A stretch of DNA of 40,038 nucleotides from a bacterium (GCA_003354045.1 PIVZ01000003.1:1-40038); one strand, 5' to 3'. Shown: positions 16,311-25,942, counted from the stretch's first letter. The notes: a model not told the origin generated them from the letters alone. Translations and numbers: made by a program.

Positions 16311-16846
16311 CAGATCCTCTCGTCTATCCAGTAGCCGCTGGGTACGGTGTGCGGGACGCCCAGGAATCCGCCTGTCGCGGTCGAAGGAGTGCCACTGCCC
16401 TTCACCTCATCCACACGCCGAGAAGCGCCAAGCAGGGTCGATGCGCCGCCCAGAATGCCCTCGAACAGCGCATTCTGTCCGCGCCGCTCTGCGAAGGCGG
16501 CTTCGTTCTCGAATGCGAACTTCTCGCGCAGCGCCGCAACGCGACCCTCTGCGCTGAGTTGCCGAATCACGTCGGCCGCAGAGCCTACGTTCGGATCACC
16601 GCCGCCCTTGGCTGCTCGAGCGCGCGCCGTGCCGACCTTCTGCAACGCGTCGGAGAGCTTCGCGCGGTAGGCTTCTTCGCCCCGTCGCTCGAGGATCTTC
16701 GCGTTGATGCGGCCCTGCCGGTTGCCGAGAATGCCGCCCGCAATCTGGAACCCCGCCGATGCGGCTCCACCCGCAAGGCCGATCTCTCCAGCGTGATCCT
16801 TTGCCCATGCGGAGAGAGCGCCCAACGCTTGTCCGAAGTTAATCAT
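16310..16846 (-). CDS. Internal virion protein (T7 gp14-like position)
   Basis: 178 aa. N-terminal Gly/Ala-rich segment that could insert into membrane (IGLAGGAASAGFQIAGGILG, residues ~22-41), followed by a long helix with GEEAYRAKLSDALQ, and a flexible C-terminus. Membrane-active N-terminus plus helix is typical of the first ejected podophage protein. First of the three ejection genes. Confidence 0.7.
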   Translation of the reverse strand: MINFGQALGALSAWAKDHAGEIGLAGGAASAGFQIAGGILGNRQGRINAKILERRGEEAYRAKLSDALQKVGTARARAAKGGGDPNVGSAADVIRQLSAEGRVAALREKFAFENEAAFAERRGQNALFEGILGGASTLLGASRRVDEVKGSGTPSTATGGFLGVPHTVPSGYWIDERI

Positions 16847-19395
16847 CAGCTTTCACCTGCCTGCCCTGTCAGGGTCATGCTCAGAATGTTGAACGGCAGC
16901 GGCTTGTCCTGCCGGAAATAGAGTTGCCCCTCGCGGTCCCAACCGGGCGGCGGTCCGAGGTTGAGGTCGCCCGAGAACAGCGGTGTCGGCTCGTTCATGT
17001 TGTCGCGGGTGCTGCGGATCGGCAGTTCCAGCAAGTCGCTGCTGTCGCGGCCGAACTTCCCGCAGTTCGTCTCCGAGACGCGGAGAATGCAGCCGTCGAT
17101 GCGCTTCAAGAGCCCCTGAGTGGACTGCGCCTGCTTGCCACCTGCTGGGCTCGCATCGACGCGCAACGTCTGGAGATCGGAGTTGTACGCAAGGCCGATA
17201 TGGACCGTGCTCGCTGCCGTGTCGAGCGTGATCTGCCCGTTCGCTACGGTCTTGTCAGCGATGTGCATCCCGTCCGCGAGCACTTGCACCGTCTCGCCTT
17301 CGAGGTGATTGAGTCCGTAGAAGACGGTCGCGGGCGAGTCGTCGTAGGTGAGCCCGGAATCCACGAAGAACGAGTCCGTGATGTCCGTCGTGGGCTCGAA
17401 CTGGTCTTCGAGGAATTCGATGTAGCGCGTGGTCACGCTGTTGACCGTGCGCTTGACGCACATCCAGACCTGATCGTGCCCGCCGTCCGGTGACGGGATG
17501 ACTGCGACGTTCTCCACCACTGCATCGCCCGTGCTGAAGTCGCCACCGATCTGATGCCGCGCCCACGCGAAGACCTCCTCTTCTGGGACGTAGGTCAGCG
17601 CGACGAGTTTGCCGTCAGTCCGCGCGCACCAAATGATCGAGTCAGGTGTTAGCTGGTAGTCAATCTCCGAGATCGGACTCGCAGAGACATGATCGGCGAT
17701 GCGGGTGAGGTCGTCTGCGATGTAAGAGTCATCTTGCAAGGCATACCGGAACGCTCGCAGCCGCTTCTTGGTGCGGTCCACGTAGACAATGGAACTACCA
17801 ACAGTCACGGGCCTGATGGCCGCCGCGCCGACCGGGCTCCCGGCTTGCACGTTGATGTTTGTCGGGGTGACTGGTTCAGTGTCGCCGCTCGCTCGCACAG
17901 GAAAGATCGCGCCAGGCGTACCGACTGCGAGCGATCTGCCAACTGACATCCACAATACGTTGTTGACCTGATTCGAGCCGATGATGTAGGTGATACCGTT
18001 GGCGTCAGTTATGGTCAGCGCCCCAAGATCGTGCTGCGTCGGCCCGTATGCGTCGAAATTCCCACTCTCGCTGCCATAGATGGAGTGCGGGCGCTCTGGC
18101 TCGCCCCCCCACCACAAGCGCCCCTCTGCAAACGACACCGCCGCCGGGTAGTTCGCAGGCCAGAATGCACCAAGTCTCCACGTATCCTTCGTATCTCCAG
18201 ACCACTTTTGGCTATTAGTCACGTCAACATTCGTCGTACTGTTGATCGCGTCGATGACGCCGTACCCTGCCGCGAACACGTTCGAGTCTACGTCCTCGCA
18301 TCGTATCAGCCGTCCGACATCTGCCGCCCGGAATCCCGCGTCACCGTTTATGCCCTCAGTGTCAGACGCGGCAATCGTACCGTCGCCAGTGCCGCTTGGG
18401 TTCATGGTCGTCGCCGTCGCATTGATCGAATAAAACGGACCGTCCACAAACGAAACATCGCTGAGTGTCCACAGAGTGTGCCCGGTTCTGCCTAGTTTCG
18501 CTGGCGCGTGGTCTTTGTGGGCGATGTAGAGCACGTCGGCCGATTGCGCAAAGGTGAGTTCGGCAATTTCGGTCTGTGTATAAGTGGTGGTAACCGTGAT
18601 GGGCTGATCTACCGTCCCGCCAGAAGACCATGACGTGTAGCCAGCGGCGCTACCGTCCTCGTCGGTCAGCGTGAAGTTGTCGGCATCAACCCTGGTGATC
18701 TTGAAGAATCGCCCGTTGATCTCAGGCACGTCGCTCGCGGTGTCGATATACACCTCGTCCCCGGTGGAAAACGAGTGCGCCGTAATCTGGATGTTGAGCG
18801 GGTTGGAATCAACCGTTATCGCCTCAATCGCGAGCGCGTCAACATTGATAGTGCCGCCTGACGCATAGTTGTTTACCCACACCGAACCATCAATGTCGAG
18901 TGAAAAACTATCCGCGTCGATGTACGTTGCCGTAAACTGGACCCCGTTAAGCGCCGTCGAAACGTCACCCCCAGGCCCATCGTCCACAACGCCTGTGACC
19001 GTAACAAGCCTACCATCCGGCACGCCATGATCGGCCAACGTGACAACCGCCGGGTTAGCCTCGGTGATATTAGTGACTGTTGATCGCGATGCGCTGGAGT
19101 GCAGGACCGCGCCCTCGTCATAGTAGACGTGAATCTTCAGGGCACTAAACACGAGCATGTACGCCTGCTCGGTCGAGTAGATGAACGGGACTAGCTTGAC
19201 CTTGGCGGTTTGGTCGAATATCGGCTTCACGAACCGCGTGCCGGACCGACGCAGCAAGCCGCCCTCTGCTTGAATCAGGAAGTTGCGAATGACCGCAGCC
19301 GCGCGGTCGTACTTCTGGATGTCCGAGCGCCCGTACAGGCGCGGAGAGACTTCACCGCCGTTGAAGGCGTTGAGCGGCTGAGTAAAGCGGCCCAT
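16846..19395 (-). CDS. Tail tubular protein B (nozzle)
   Basis: The ATG at 19395 (TGATG junction with the upstream gene) begins MGRFTQPLNAFNGGEVSPRL; the longer open frame upstream is an out-of-frame shadow. 849 aa. The family hallmark FNGGEVSPRLYGRSD and a following GLLRRSGTRFV are present, then WWGGEPERPHSIYGSESG around the middle. Such proteins form the nozzle of the short tail. Directly follows tail tubular protein A. Confidence 0.9.
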   Translation of the reverse strand: MGRFTQPLNAFNGGEVSPRLYGRSDIQKYDRAAAVIRNFLIQAEGGLLRRSGTRFVKPIFDQTAKVKLVPFIYSTEQAYMLVFSALKIHVYYDEGAVLHSSASRSTVTNITEANPAVVTLADHGVPDGRLVTVTGVVDDGPGGDVSTALNGVQFTATYIDADSFSLDIDGSVWVNNYASGGTINVDALAIEAITVDSNPLNIQITAHSFSTGDEVYIDTASDVPEINGRFFKITRVDADNFTLTDEDGSAAGYTSWSSGGTVDQPITVTTTYTQTEIAELTFAQSADVLYIAHKDHAPAKLGRTGHTLWTLSDVSFVDGPFYSINATATTMNPSGTGDGTIAASDTEGINGDAGFRAADVGRLIRCEDVDSNVFAAGYGVIDAINSTTNVDVTNSQKWSGDTKDTWRLGAFWPANYPAAVSFAEGRLWWGGEPERPHSIYGSESGNFDAYGPTQHDLGALTITDANGITYIIGSNQVNNVLWMSVGRSLAVGTPGAIFPVRASGDTEPVTPTNINVQAGSPVGAAAIRPVTVGSSIVYVDRTKKRLRAFRYALQDDSYIADDLTRIADHVSASPISEIDYQLTPDSIIWCARTDGKLVALTYVPEEEVFAWARHQIGGDFSTGDAVVENVAVIPSPDGGHDQVWMCVKRTVNSVTTRYIEFLEDQFEPTTDITDSFFVDSGLTYDDSPATVFYGLNHLEGETVQVLADGMHIADKTVANGQITLDTAASTVHIGLAYNSDLQTLRVDASPAGGKQAQSTQGLLKRIDGCILRVSETNCGKFGRDSSDLLELPIRSTRDNMNEPTPLFSGDLNLGPPPGWDREGQLYFRQDKPLPFNILSMTLTGQAGES

Positions 19396-19970
19396 CAGCG
19401 CCTCGCGTCGATCCAGTCGTTGGAGGTGACGATCTCGGGGCTGTCTTCCTGCCCGTCGATGCCCTTCGCGGCCTTGACGAGCAAGTCGTATATCTGCGCG
19501 ATCTGAGCAACCTTGGCGGCGGTGCCGGTGATCTCTTCCGCCCAGTCCATCGCGAGTCGAGCAGCCAACGCCTCGCGGAACTTCGGGTCCATCCGGTTCG
19601 CGTCTTCGAGGTCGGCCGTGTACTTGATCTTGAGCGGTGACGAAAGGTCGGTGACGATGACCGTGCCGGCTGACGTGTTCTCGATTCGGTACTTCAGCAG
19701 CGACGGGTTGTAGACTTCCACGACGCGCAGGCAGTCGGACGGCAGCGGGAACGCCCGCTCGAATTCCCACACGGGCGCGGTGCTGCTCGCCGCAATCGAC
19801 AGCCGCGTCATCGCGAAGTTCCACGGGTGATCGCGCAGCAGCCCTTGACGCAGATCGTCGTAGGTGCGCTCGGCGAGACGACCCGCACGCGAGTTGTCCG
19901 TAACGTCATTGATCGGCGCTTCTCCCAGTTGCGAGAGCGCCGAGTTGATGATTCCGATTTTGCTTGCCAT
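19395..19970 (-). CDS. Tail tubular protein A (head-tail adaptor)
   Basis: 191 aa, normal for the family. Conserved features: IGIINSALSQLGEAPI at the start, TYDDLRQGLLRDHPWNFA in the first helix bundle, WEFERAFPLPSDCLRV, and IKYTADLEDANRMDPKFREAL in the second half. It forms the ring joining portal and nozzle. Confidence 0.9.
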   Translation of the reverse strand: MASKIGIINSALSQLGEAPINDVTDNSRAGRLAERTYDDLRQGLLRDHPWNFAMTRLSIAASSTAPVWEFERAFPLPSDCLRVVEVYNPSLLKYRIENTSAGTVIVTDLSSPLKIKYTADLEDANRMDPKFREALAARLAMDWAEEITGTAAKVAQIAQIYDLLVKAAKGIDGQEDSPEIVTSNDWIDARR

Positions 19971-20032
19971 TCAAGCCCCGCAGGTGGGGGACGCGCCCGG
20001 AGACAGGAACGCGCCCCCCTGGAGCGGCGGTG

Positions 20033-20548
20033 TTAGTCGCCCGCCGTGTACTCGATGATGTACGTCTGGTCGCAGCCGACGGCATCGCCAACGATCTGCG
20101 CGCAGATCTCGTACTCGGTTCCCGGCGTGGGTGCCGACGCGGGACCAGCCGCGCAGTATTCCCACAGCGCCTTCCCAAAATCTTCCGGGTTGGTGAGCCC
20201 CGTGCCGAGAATTTCGGTCGGGAACGCAATCGCGGACGAGAGGTCCGCGCCGTCCACCAGTCCATCGGCGTCGATGACGACCGGGTCGGCAGTCGTACCG
20301 GAAGGCGTCCAGATGCCGACATTGACATCGGTCGCATTCGCATCGGCGTCGTTGACGGTCCTGATCGACGTGATTCGGTTATGCGCCTTCATTTTCGTGA
20401 GCCGGAGGATTTCCCCGGCACCCGGCGAAGCGGGTACGACAACGCGACAGATGTCTACGCGCTGGCGTGCGTGCTTTTCGCCGACAGGGTGCATCACCGC
20501 CGGAGAGGCGATGACGTTGGTCATGATGCTTGATTCTGTTGCGCTCAT
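20033..20548 (-). CDS. Hypothetical virion protein, possible capsid decoration or head fibre, 171 aa
   Basis: Lies right after the major capsid gene with GAGGAGTC upstream of its ATG. Beta-rich with segments such as RITSIRTVNDADANATDVNV and a Cys pair near residues 140 and 160. Placement between capsid and tail-adaptor genes suggests a minor capsid or decoration protein. No family recognised. Confidence 0.6.
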   Translation of the reverse strand: MSATESSIMTNVIASPAVMHPVGEKHARQRVDICRVVVPASPGAGEILRLTKMKAHNRITSIRTVNDADANATDVNVGIWTPSGTTADPVVIDADGLVDGADLSSAIAFPTEILGTGLTNPEDFGKALWEYCAAGPASAPTPGTEYEICAQIVGDAVGCDQTYIIEYTAGD

Positions 20549-20579
20549 GGTAAAGACTCCTCAACCATGTTGGTGGTTA

Positions 20580-20607
20580 GCGACCGGCACGACTCCGCAC
20601 CGGCCGC
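20580..20607 (-). terminator. Strong GC hairpin after the major capsid gene
   Basis: Eleven-pair stem (20580-20590 with 20597-20607, some G-U pairs) and a 6-base loop in the 76-bp gap downstream of the capsid stop. There is no T-run after it, so it may be an mRNA-stabilising or attenuating hairpin that raises capsid expression rather than a full terminator. Confidence 0.5.
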
Positions 20608-20624
20608 TGCACACCGTTTGATTC

Positions 20625-21485
20625 CTACTCGACGCAACGGATGTCGATGACTCCCGTGGCGTCCATTCGTGTCGCGCCCATGTCGTTCTCCGCGAAGACC
20701 TGCGTGGAGTACGACTTGTCCGCTCGCTCGCTGACCCGCACGTTGAACTCTTCCAACGTGCCGAACAGGATCGAGTTCTTCGCCCACGCCAAGCACTGCC
20801 GGTCTGTGGACGTGGTGAGGCGCTCACTCTGGATCCAGTCGAAGCCCATGAACGAGGAGATGCTCCCGCTCATCAGGGCTCGCATGGACGCATAGTCCGA
20901 GCTGGTGATGGTCGAGTCGTTGAGGACATCTTCCATCTGCTCCTGCGAGACGCAGAGCTTGAACCCCTCCTCGGGGTCGTTCTCTGCCGCACGCAGCACC
21001 TTGTTCGCGCCGATGATCTTGACGAGGGTCAGACCCGCAGCACCCGCAGCGATGGTGTAGTCACCGCCCGGGAACGTCTCGCTGCTTGAGCCGTCCACGC
21101 CGTACTTCGCCGTTCCGAGAGCCGCCGCGATGATGACATCATCGGCTGCTCGACCGAACGCTCGACCGAACGCCACGCTGAACGCGCCACTCGGATCGTT
21201 CAGGGTGCGAAGCATGTCGGCCTTGTCAATCAGGTCGGCGTGCTTGTAGCTGACCGGCACGACCATGCGCCGGGACTGGGGGGTGTCCGTCAGCGGGGTA
21301 TCCGCGTGACGAGTGGTGGACGGAACGGCCGTGACCGAGCCCACCTGATCGAAGAAGTTCCGGTCGCCCGTCTCCAACGTCTCGAATCGGACGTGGTTTC
21401 GGAGTCGGCTCTCCTTCTGCTCCGCGAGGTGCGTGATGCCCTGCTTGAAGCCTTTGACAAAATGTGTCGGTGCCTGAGTGCTCAT
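20625..21485 (-). CDS. Major capsid protein
   Basis: 286 aa. Placed between scaffold and tail genes. Features fit the HK97-fold capsid family common in podophages: a helical N-arm (FKQGITHLAEQKESRL), TRHADTPLTDTPQSRRMVVP, a central helix (AFGRAFGRAADDVI) and ESRLTTSTDRQ-type C-terminal strands (LTTSTDRQCLAWAK). GGAGGC lies 8 bases before the ATG. It assembles the capsid shell. Confidence 0.88.
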   Translation of the reverse strand: MSTQAPTHFVKGFKQGITHLAEQKESRLRNHVRFETLETGDRNFFDQVGSVTAVPSTTRHADTPLTDTPQSRRMVVPVSYKHADLIDKADMLRTLNDPSGAFSVAFGRAFGRAADDVIIAAALGTAKYGVDGSSSETFPGGDYTIAAGAAGLTLVKIIGANKVLRAAENDPEEGFKLCVSQEQMEDVLNDSTITSSDYASMRALMSGSISSFMGFDWIQSERLTTSTDRQCLAWAKNSILFGTLEEFNVRVSERADKSYSTQVFAENDMGATRMDATGVIDIRCVE

Positions 21486-21498
21486 AACAGAGCCTCCA

Positions 21499-21519
21499 TC
21501 GTTCGTTGTGAGTGAACGA
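21499..21519 (-). promoter_or_regulatory. Hairpin in the capsid gene leader
   Basis: The 126-bp gap upstream of the capsid gene contains a perfect 6-bp stem (21499-21504 with 21514-21519, 9-base loop) just ahead of the GGAGG ribosome site. Two hairpins therefore bracket the capsid gene. No convincing -10/-35 pair was seen in this gap. Confidence 0.35.
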
Positions 21520-21611
21520 AGTGGGTTGTCTGCTATGCAGGCCCGACTTCTAGGCTGATCTCGCCAGCCCAGGCGTCCGATCTTTCTCGGCGAGCACGCG
21601 GCCCTAGCGGG

Positions 21612-21953
21612 TTATCGCGAAGTCCTTCCTCTCCCTTTCTGCCTGCTCTGCGCAGGCTTCTGCGGTTCCTGTTTCTGTTCCGGCTTCGGGGCCGGTTTCT
21701 TCTTGGGTTCTGCGAACTCCATGATCTCGTGAGCGTGTATCATCACGTTCTCGAGCCCGGCCCGGACATTTGCCAAGCGGACTGCGATCTCCAGCGCGGC
21801 CATGCGCGGCTCGATGCCGCTGTCCCCGCCGCCCACGGCAAATTTCACCAATACTTCCCCAATCTGTTCATCTGTCATCTTCAGCGCGGAGAACTTGGTT
21901 TGGATCTGCGCAGACAACTCCAGGCACTGAATTCTCGACATAGTGACGTTCAT
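21612..21953 (-). CDS. Hypothetical protein between scaffold and capsid genes, 113 aa
   Basis: N-terminal ~75 residues are helical (CLELSAQIQTKFSALKMTDE), followed by a Lys/Pro/Gln-rich basic tail (KKPAPKPEQKQEPQKPAQ). The tail resembles disordered nucleic-acid-binding segments. Position suggests a minor head protein. Unknown function. Confidence 0.6.
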   Translation of the reverse strand: MNVTMSRIQCLELSAQIQTKFSALKMTDEQIGEVLVKFAVGGGDSGIEPRMAALEIAVRLANVRAGLENVMIHAHEIMEFAEPKKKPAPKPEQKQEPQKPAQSRQKGRGRTSR

Positions 21954-21962
21954 TCCTTGCTC

Positions 21963-22838
21963 CTATCCCGAGGAAGTCATCTGGTTCAGCGCATCACGCC
22001 GAGCGACCAGAGCCTTGTGTTCCGGGGCACCGCGCTCGTACAGCGCGGGGTTGCTGTTGATTTCTGCGAGTTCCGTTTCGACCTCTGCCGGCGTCATCGC
22101 GATCCTGCCGCCACGTCCGCCGTGGAAGCCGAGTTCGTCACCCTGCGCACCGAGCATCGAGAAGATTTCCGTCAGCGCGGCGTTGTCGCCGATGAAGCTG
22201 CCATCGGGTAGCGACTGCCCGGCGAGTTCCTCCCGCGTGAGTCCCACCGCGGCGGCGGCGGCGTCCATCCCGGCCTTCGCCTGCGCGATCTTCTCGGGGA
22301 ACGCAGCGCCGTACTTCTCCTTCAGGCCCGATTCCACGGCCGCGCGCTTCTGCTCGACGCCCTGGATGTGCTCGCCGAGGTTCTTGGCCTGCGACTGCGC
22401 GAGCGCGTCCACCATCCCGTTGAACTGATCCTTGCTGACGCCGAGTTCGCGCGCCTTCTCGGCGACTTCGCTCACGCCGTTCGCGTCCCAGATTTCGGCG
22501 AGGATCTCGGGCGGCTGGTACGCGCCCAACTCGTAACCCTCGGTCGTCTCGGGAACGCCCATTGCCTTGTGGTATTCCGCGCGCTGCTCGTCGGTCGAGT
22601 TCTCGTCGATGGGGATGATGCCCTTCTTATGGATGAGGCCCGACAGTTCGACGTAACTCTTGCCGAGCGCGTTCACGTCTTCGAACTTCGTCAGCGACGG
22701 GTTCTCGCGCAGGCCTTCATCGATGCCGTCGCGCCAGCTTGAGGGTGCGGCTTCGGTGACGGGTGCTTCCACCACCGGCTCGACCGGCGGCGCTGCGGGT
22801 GCTTCTGTCGGCGTTACTGCTGCTTCACTCATCGTCAT
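21963..22838 (-). CDS. Scaffolding / capsid assembly protein
   Basis: 291 aa, acidic, with a Pro/Ala/Glu-rich disordered N-terminus (EAPAAPPVEPVVEAPVTEA), a folded middle (WRDGIDEGLRENPSLTKFED and GLIHKKGIIPIDENST) and a helical C-terminus. These features and the position just before the major capsid gene match podophage scaffolds. Overlaps the Bbp19-like gene by 14 bases. Confidence 0.85.
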   Translation of the reverse strand: MTMSEAAVTPTEAPAAPPVEPVVEAPVTEAAPSSWRDGIDEGLRENPSLTKFEDVNALGKSYVELSGLIHKKGIIPIDENSTDEQRAEYHKAMGVPETTEGYELGAYQPPEILAEIWDANGVSEVAEKARELGVSKDQFNGMVDALAQSQAKNLGEHIQGVEQKRAAVESGLKEKYGAAFPEKIAQAKAGMDAAAAAVGLTREELAGQSLPDGSFIGDNAALTEIFSMLGAQGDELGFHGGRGGRIAMTPAEVETELAEINSNPALYERGAPEHKALVARRDALNQMTSSG

Positions 22839-23100
22839 CTCCTTGGTTTCTGGCTTCCTTCTTCCTGCGCTGCTCCAACTCGCGCAGATAACTTTCGTCC
22901 TTGTCGATCATGTCGAAGATCCGCAGCACGACGCCGCGTGCCCCTTCGCTGAAACTCGTTGCGTTCGGGTCGCCTGCGATGAACGTCGAACGCATCATGC
23001 ACCCGTGGTCCGCGAGGTCGGCGAGCACCTTCTCGCCCTGTGGCGAGTTGAAGACCGTCCTGTAAGCGCCTCGCAATACACGTTGCCTCTCAAACCTCAT
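22825..23100 (-). CDS. Bbp19-like small phage protein, 91 aa
   Basis: Sequence AYRTVFNSPQGEKVLADLAD with a following CMMRSTFIAGDPNATSFSEG matches the Bbp19-type pattern (small protein with a V-L-x-D-L segment and a D-P-x-x-T/A-F/L-x-E-G-x-R turn). It regularly sits between portal and scaffold. Role unknown. Basic/acidic C-terminal tail. Confidence 0.75.
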   Translation of the reverse strand: MRFERQRVLRGAYRTVFNSPQGEKVLADLADHGCMMRSTFIAGDPNATSFSEGARGVVLRIFDMIDKDESYLRELEQRRKKEARNQGDDDE

Positions 23101-24701
23101 GCCGCCGTCGCGCCCTGAATCTTCGACATCACGTCAGCGGCGACGGTCGCCTGCTGCATGGCCTCTTGTTTCTGTGCTTCCATTGCCTGCGCTTCCGCCC
23201 GCGCTTCTCGGATCTGCTGCACCGCATCGCGTGACTTCAGCACCCGTGCCGGGACACCCTTCTGCGAGGCAATCAGCCGCATGGCCTCTTCGGAGTCCAT
23301 CACGTCGAGCACGCTCGGGTCGGACTGCGCGAGATTCGCACCGACCGTGAAGACTTCGACGATGGCGCGCGTATCCTGATCCTTCTGTGCGCGGGCGACG
23401 GGTGAGACGTACTCGACCTTGAGTTTCGCGCCCATCAGTGCGGGCGGCGGCGGCAGGAACTTGCCACTCCGCAAGAGCACGCCGAACGTCCGGTCCACCA
23501 GCGGTCCGAGGAATTCCGTGTCCTGTCGGCCGAGGATTGGTGCGAGCAGCCGCATGATCTGACCGGAGATTTCCATGACCTGAGTTGCCGTCATGCGCGG
23601 GTCGCGAATCAGTTGGAGCAAGTCCCAGTGGAATGCGTTCTGTACCTGCTGGCGAGTGTCGGTGAGCAGTTCGACGCCCCAGCCGAGATCGCCGCCCGTG
23701 TTGATGGGCTGAATCGGCGGGTTCATCGCACCGGGTCGAACGGTATTGAGCGCACCGGGGCGAAGAGCCAACTGCAACTCTTCGTCGTCGGTCATCAGCG
23801 CGGGCAGCACCTTCAGCTTGCCCGACTGGAGCATGGTCTTCTTCATCTCGTTCAGCATGGTCGCATCGGGCAACGCCACGAAGCCGGGACCGCGCCCGTA
23901 CACTTCGGAGGGGTCTTTCTCCCAACGGGCGATCATGTACGGCATCTCTTCGTAGCCGCCCGTCTCGACGATCTTCTTCTTGTCGAACGAAACGATGGCT
24001 CCCTCGAAGGGCATCCCACTCGGGCGGAAAGGCAGCGGTAGCGGTGAAGTCGCTGGGCGGACCATGTGGCAGTATTTGTGTCGCTCTTCGGACTTGCCTT
24101 CCGCTACCGCCTTTCTCGCCTTGTCGGGTGCATCATCACCCCATGCCTCCACGGCTTGACTCGCCGTGTACTGGAACTTTCGGAACACCGTGTCGATGAC
24201 GCTCGACGCATTCTCGGAGCAGTACAGTTCACTGAGCGGTCGAGCGGAAAAGGTCGGGTCGCCGCCGGGGTTGCCGCCGACGAAGAAGCCCATCGTCCCG
24301 AAGGCCACGAGTTCGGTGTACGACTCATGCACTTGCGAGGAGAACCGGGCGGTGGGCGCGTTGAAGGCGTTATACATCTGCTCTTGCGCGTCTTCCAGCC
24401 ACAGCACCACGTCGCGGTCTTCCATCAGCCGCGAGTCTTCGGTGAGCAGTGTGAACCACTCGGCTGCCGGATTCGTCAGTAGCGAGTGAAGCCCACCGGA
24501 GAGCGCCGACACGGAGAAGCGGGCCGTGCCGTCGTAGATCGTGATCTGACGGCTGCGCCCGCCCGTGACGTGCTCCGTGACGAAATCGCGCGTGCCGATC
24601 ATGCTGTCGGCGATGTTCTGCCACGTCGAATCCCACGTACCGCGTAGGCCGGCGAGTTGTTCGTACTGCTTGATGATCTGTGCGCCGTCCATCAGTGCCA
24701 C
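23097..24701 (-). CDS. Portal protein (podovirus head-tail connector)
   Basis: 534 aa, normal size for T7-type connectors. N-terminal helical part with WDSTWQNIADSM and GGRSRQITIYDGTARFSVSA, then LHSLLTNPAAEWFTL, the family's early signature. A later stretch PYMIARWEKDPSEVYGRGPG is also conserved. The C-terminal helix (REARAEAQAMEAQKQEAMQQ) fits the barrel. It forms the dodecameric DNA entry ring and docks terminase. Confidence 0.9.
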   Translation of the reverse strand: MALMDGAQIIKQYEQLAGLRGTWDSTWQNIADSMIGTRDFVTEHVTGGRSRQITIYDGTARFSVSALSGGLHSLLTNPAAEWFTLLTEDSRLMEDRDVVLWLEDAQEQMYNAFNAPTARFSSQVHESYTELVAFGTMGFFVGGNPGGDPTFSARPLSELYCSENASSVIDTVFRKFQYTASQAVEAWGDDAPDKARKAVAEGKSEERHKYCHMVRPATSPLPLPFRPSGMPFEGAIVSFDKKKIVETGGYEEMPYMIARWEKDPSEVYGRGPGFVALPDATMLNEMKKTMLQSGKLKVLPALMTDDEELQLALRPGALNTVRPGAMNPPIQPINTGGDLGWGVELLTDTRQQVQNAFHWDLLQLIRDPRMTATQVMEISGQIMRLLAPILGRQDTEFLGPLVDRTFGVLLRSGKFLPPPPALMGAKLKVEYVSPVARAQKDQDTRAIVEVFTVGANLAQSDPSVLDVMDSEEAMRLIASQKGVPARVLKSRDAVQQIREARAEAQAMEAQKQEAMQQATVAADVMSKIQGATAA

Positions 24702-24904
24702 GCCGGGGGATTCTCGACGTACTTTTCGAGATCCGTCTTATCGGGCAGGCCCGCTGCTGCCCGCTCAGGATTGGGTGCATTGATGACCAGTGTTGGCGCT
24801 CCGAACGTAACCACACGCGGCGGCAGACCACAGCGACAGGACCGAAGTCGAACTGTGGTGGGCTTCTGCAAGTCCCATTGTCTGCCGCACGCGCAAGTGG
24901 TCAT
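24692..24904 (-). CDS. Zinc-ribbon-like small protein, 70 aa
   Basis: Begins MTTCACGRQWDLQKPTTVRL and continues SCRCGLPP: two C-x-C-G knuckles about 20 residues apart, a probable zinc ribbon. The rest is a short beta/helix region ending ENPPAWH. Overlaps the portal start by 10 bases. Unknown role; possibly a small virion or regulatory protein. Confidence 0.6.
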   Translation of the reverse strand: MTTCACGRQWDLQKPTTVRLRSCRCGLPPRVVTFGAPTLVINAPNPERAAAGLPDKTDLEKYVENPPAWH

Positions 24905-24907
24905 CGT

Positions 24908-25942
24908 CTAGTACGCAACCAAGATCATCCACGTATTCGCGGACTGGTCGTCGAGCGCGACGAGAAAGTCGCTCCCGCTTTCGTAGTGCGGGAAATAGCT
25001 AGTCCACTCTACGAGGGGCACAAAGTCCTGTTCTCCGGCCTCGGCATCCGGTGAGGCGACAACGCCCAGCACGCCGTCGTACTGAATCGCCAAGTTGAGA
25101 TCGATCTCCGCAGTATCAATCCACGCAGCGCCAGCGTCGATATACATAACAGCGCCGTTAAACGTGGTCGGGGACTGCGCGCTGGCTTGGATGAATACGC
25201 CGTCAACATCAGCACAAGTAGCGTCGCAGTCAGAGGCGAAGTCAACCTCCATCCACTGCCAGACGTTGGCGGTGGCGTAGGCGGGAACAACCGCGTTCCC
25301 TTCGGCTGAACTGCCGTCGTCAAGCGTGGCGTCTAGGTCACCCGAAAGGAATGTGGTGTCAGAGCGAAGCCAGAATCCGAGGCTGTCAGTGCCCGCATTC
25401 GCGTGGCCCGTAACCGTAAAGTCGATCCCGTGGTTGGCAGCAACCGTTGCGGCCCATGTGTACTTGTAACTACCTGCACCGACGCGGAAGATGGTCGTCT
25501 CTGCGGCTTCGGTCCCGCCCGTAATCGGCGCGGCCTCCCCGATGGGACTGTCGTCCATCAACGCGAAGGCTGCACCAGTACCGTCAATGCTTTCGTCGGT
25601 GGCGGAAGATACGAGCTTGATGCGGGGCACGCCGATGAATTGATTCACGGCCCCAGCGTCACCGCCCGTGGCGTCTGTGGAGATCGTTACATCGCCCGTA
25701 GCGGTAATGGCCCCGGTAACAGCAACAGCCCCGCCAGAGGTTATCGCCCCAGTGGTGGTGAGAGTGCCGTCAGAGGTGACGGTTCCGCCGTCAGTCGTGA
25801 CGATGTACGACGTGGTGGTCGATGTGCCGACTTCGCATGACTGACCGGACGGACATCGACCGGACGTGTTCACTTGTGCCGCATAAGCCGCGAAAGCGAT
25901 GAACGTCAGCGCCAACGTGACCACGATAATTCGGAACTTCAT
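24908..25942 (-). CDS. Secreted, repeat-containing structural-like protein, 344 aa
   Basis: ATG 25942 (overlap with the GNAT stop, AGGGAG upstream) opens a signal peptide MKFRIIVVTLALTFIAFAAYA-AQ. Residues ~35-85 are a Thr/Gly/Val repeat (TTTGAITSGGAVAVTGAITA) like the beta-solenoid stems of phage fibres. The remainder is a beta sandwich-like domain. A signal peptide on a fibre-like protein is unusual and links it to the exported set at 7.4-10.4 kb. Confidence 0.7.
   Translation of the reverse strand: MKFRIIVVTLALTFIAFAAYAAQVNTSGRCPSGQSCEVGTSTTTSYIVTTDGGTVTSDGTLTTTGAITSGGAVAVTGAITATGDVTISTDATGGDAGAVNQFIGVPRIKLVSSATDESIDGTGAAFALMDDSPIGEAAPITGGTEAAETTIFRVGAGSYKYTWAATVAANHGIDFTVTGHANAGTDSLGFWLRSDTTFLSGDLDATLDDGSSAEGNAVVPAYATANVWQWMEVDFASDCDATCADVDGVFIQASAQSPTTFNGAVMYIDAGAAWIDTAEIDLNLAIQYDGVLGVVASPDAEAGEQDFVPLVEWTSYFPHYESGSDFLVALDDQSANTWMILVAY

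Noticed and set aside
19396-19824. N-terminal extension of tail tubular protein B
   Set aside because: The added residues are an Arg-rich shadow of tail tubular protein A; the family starts at MGRFTQPLNAFNGGE.
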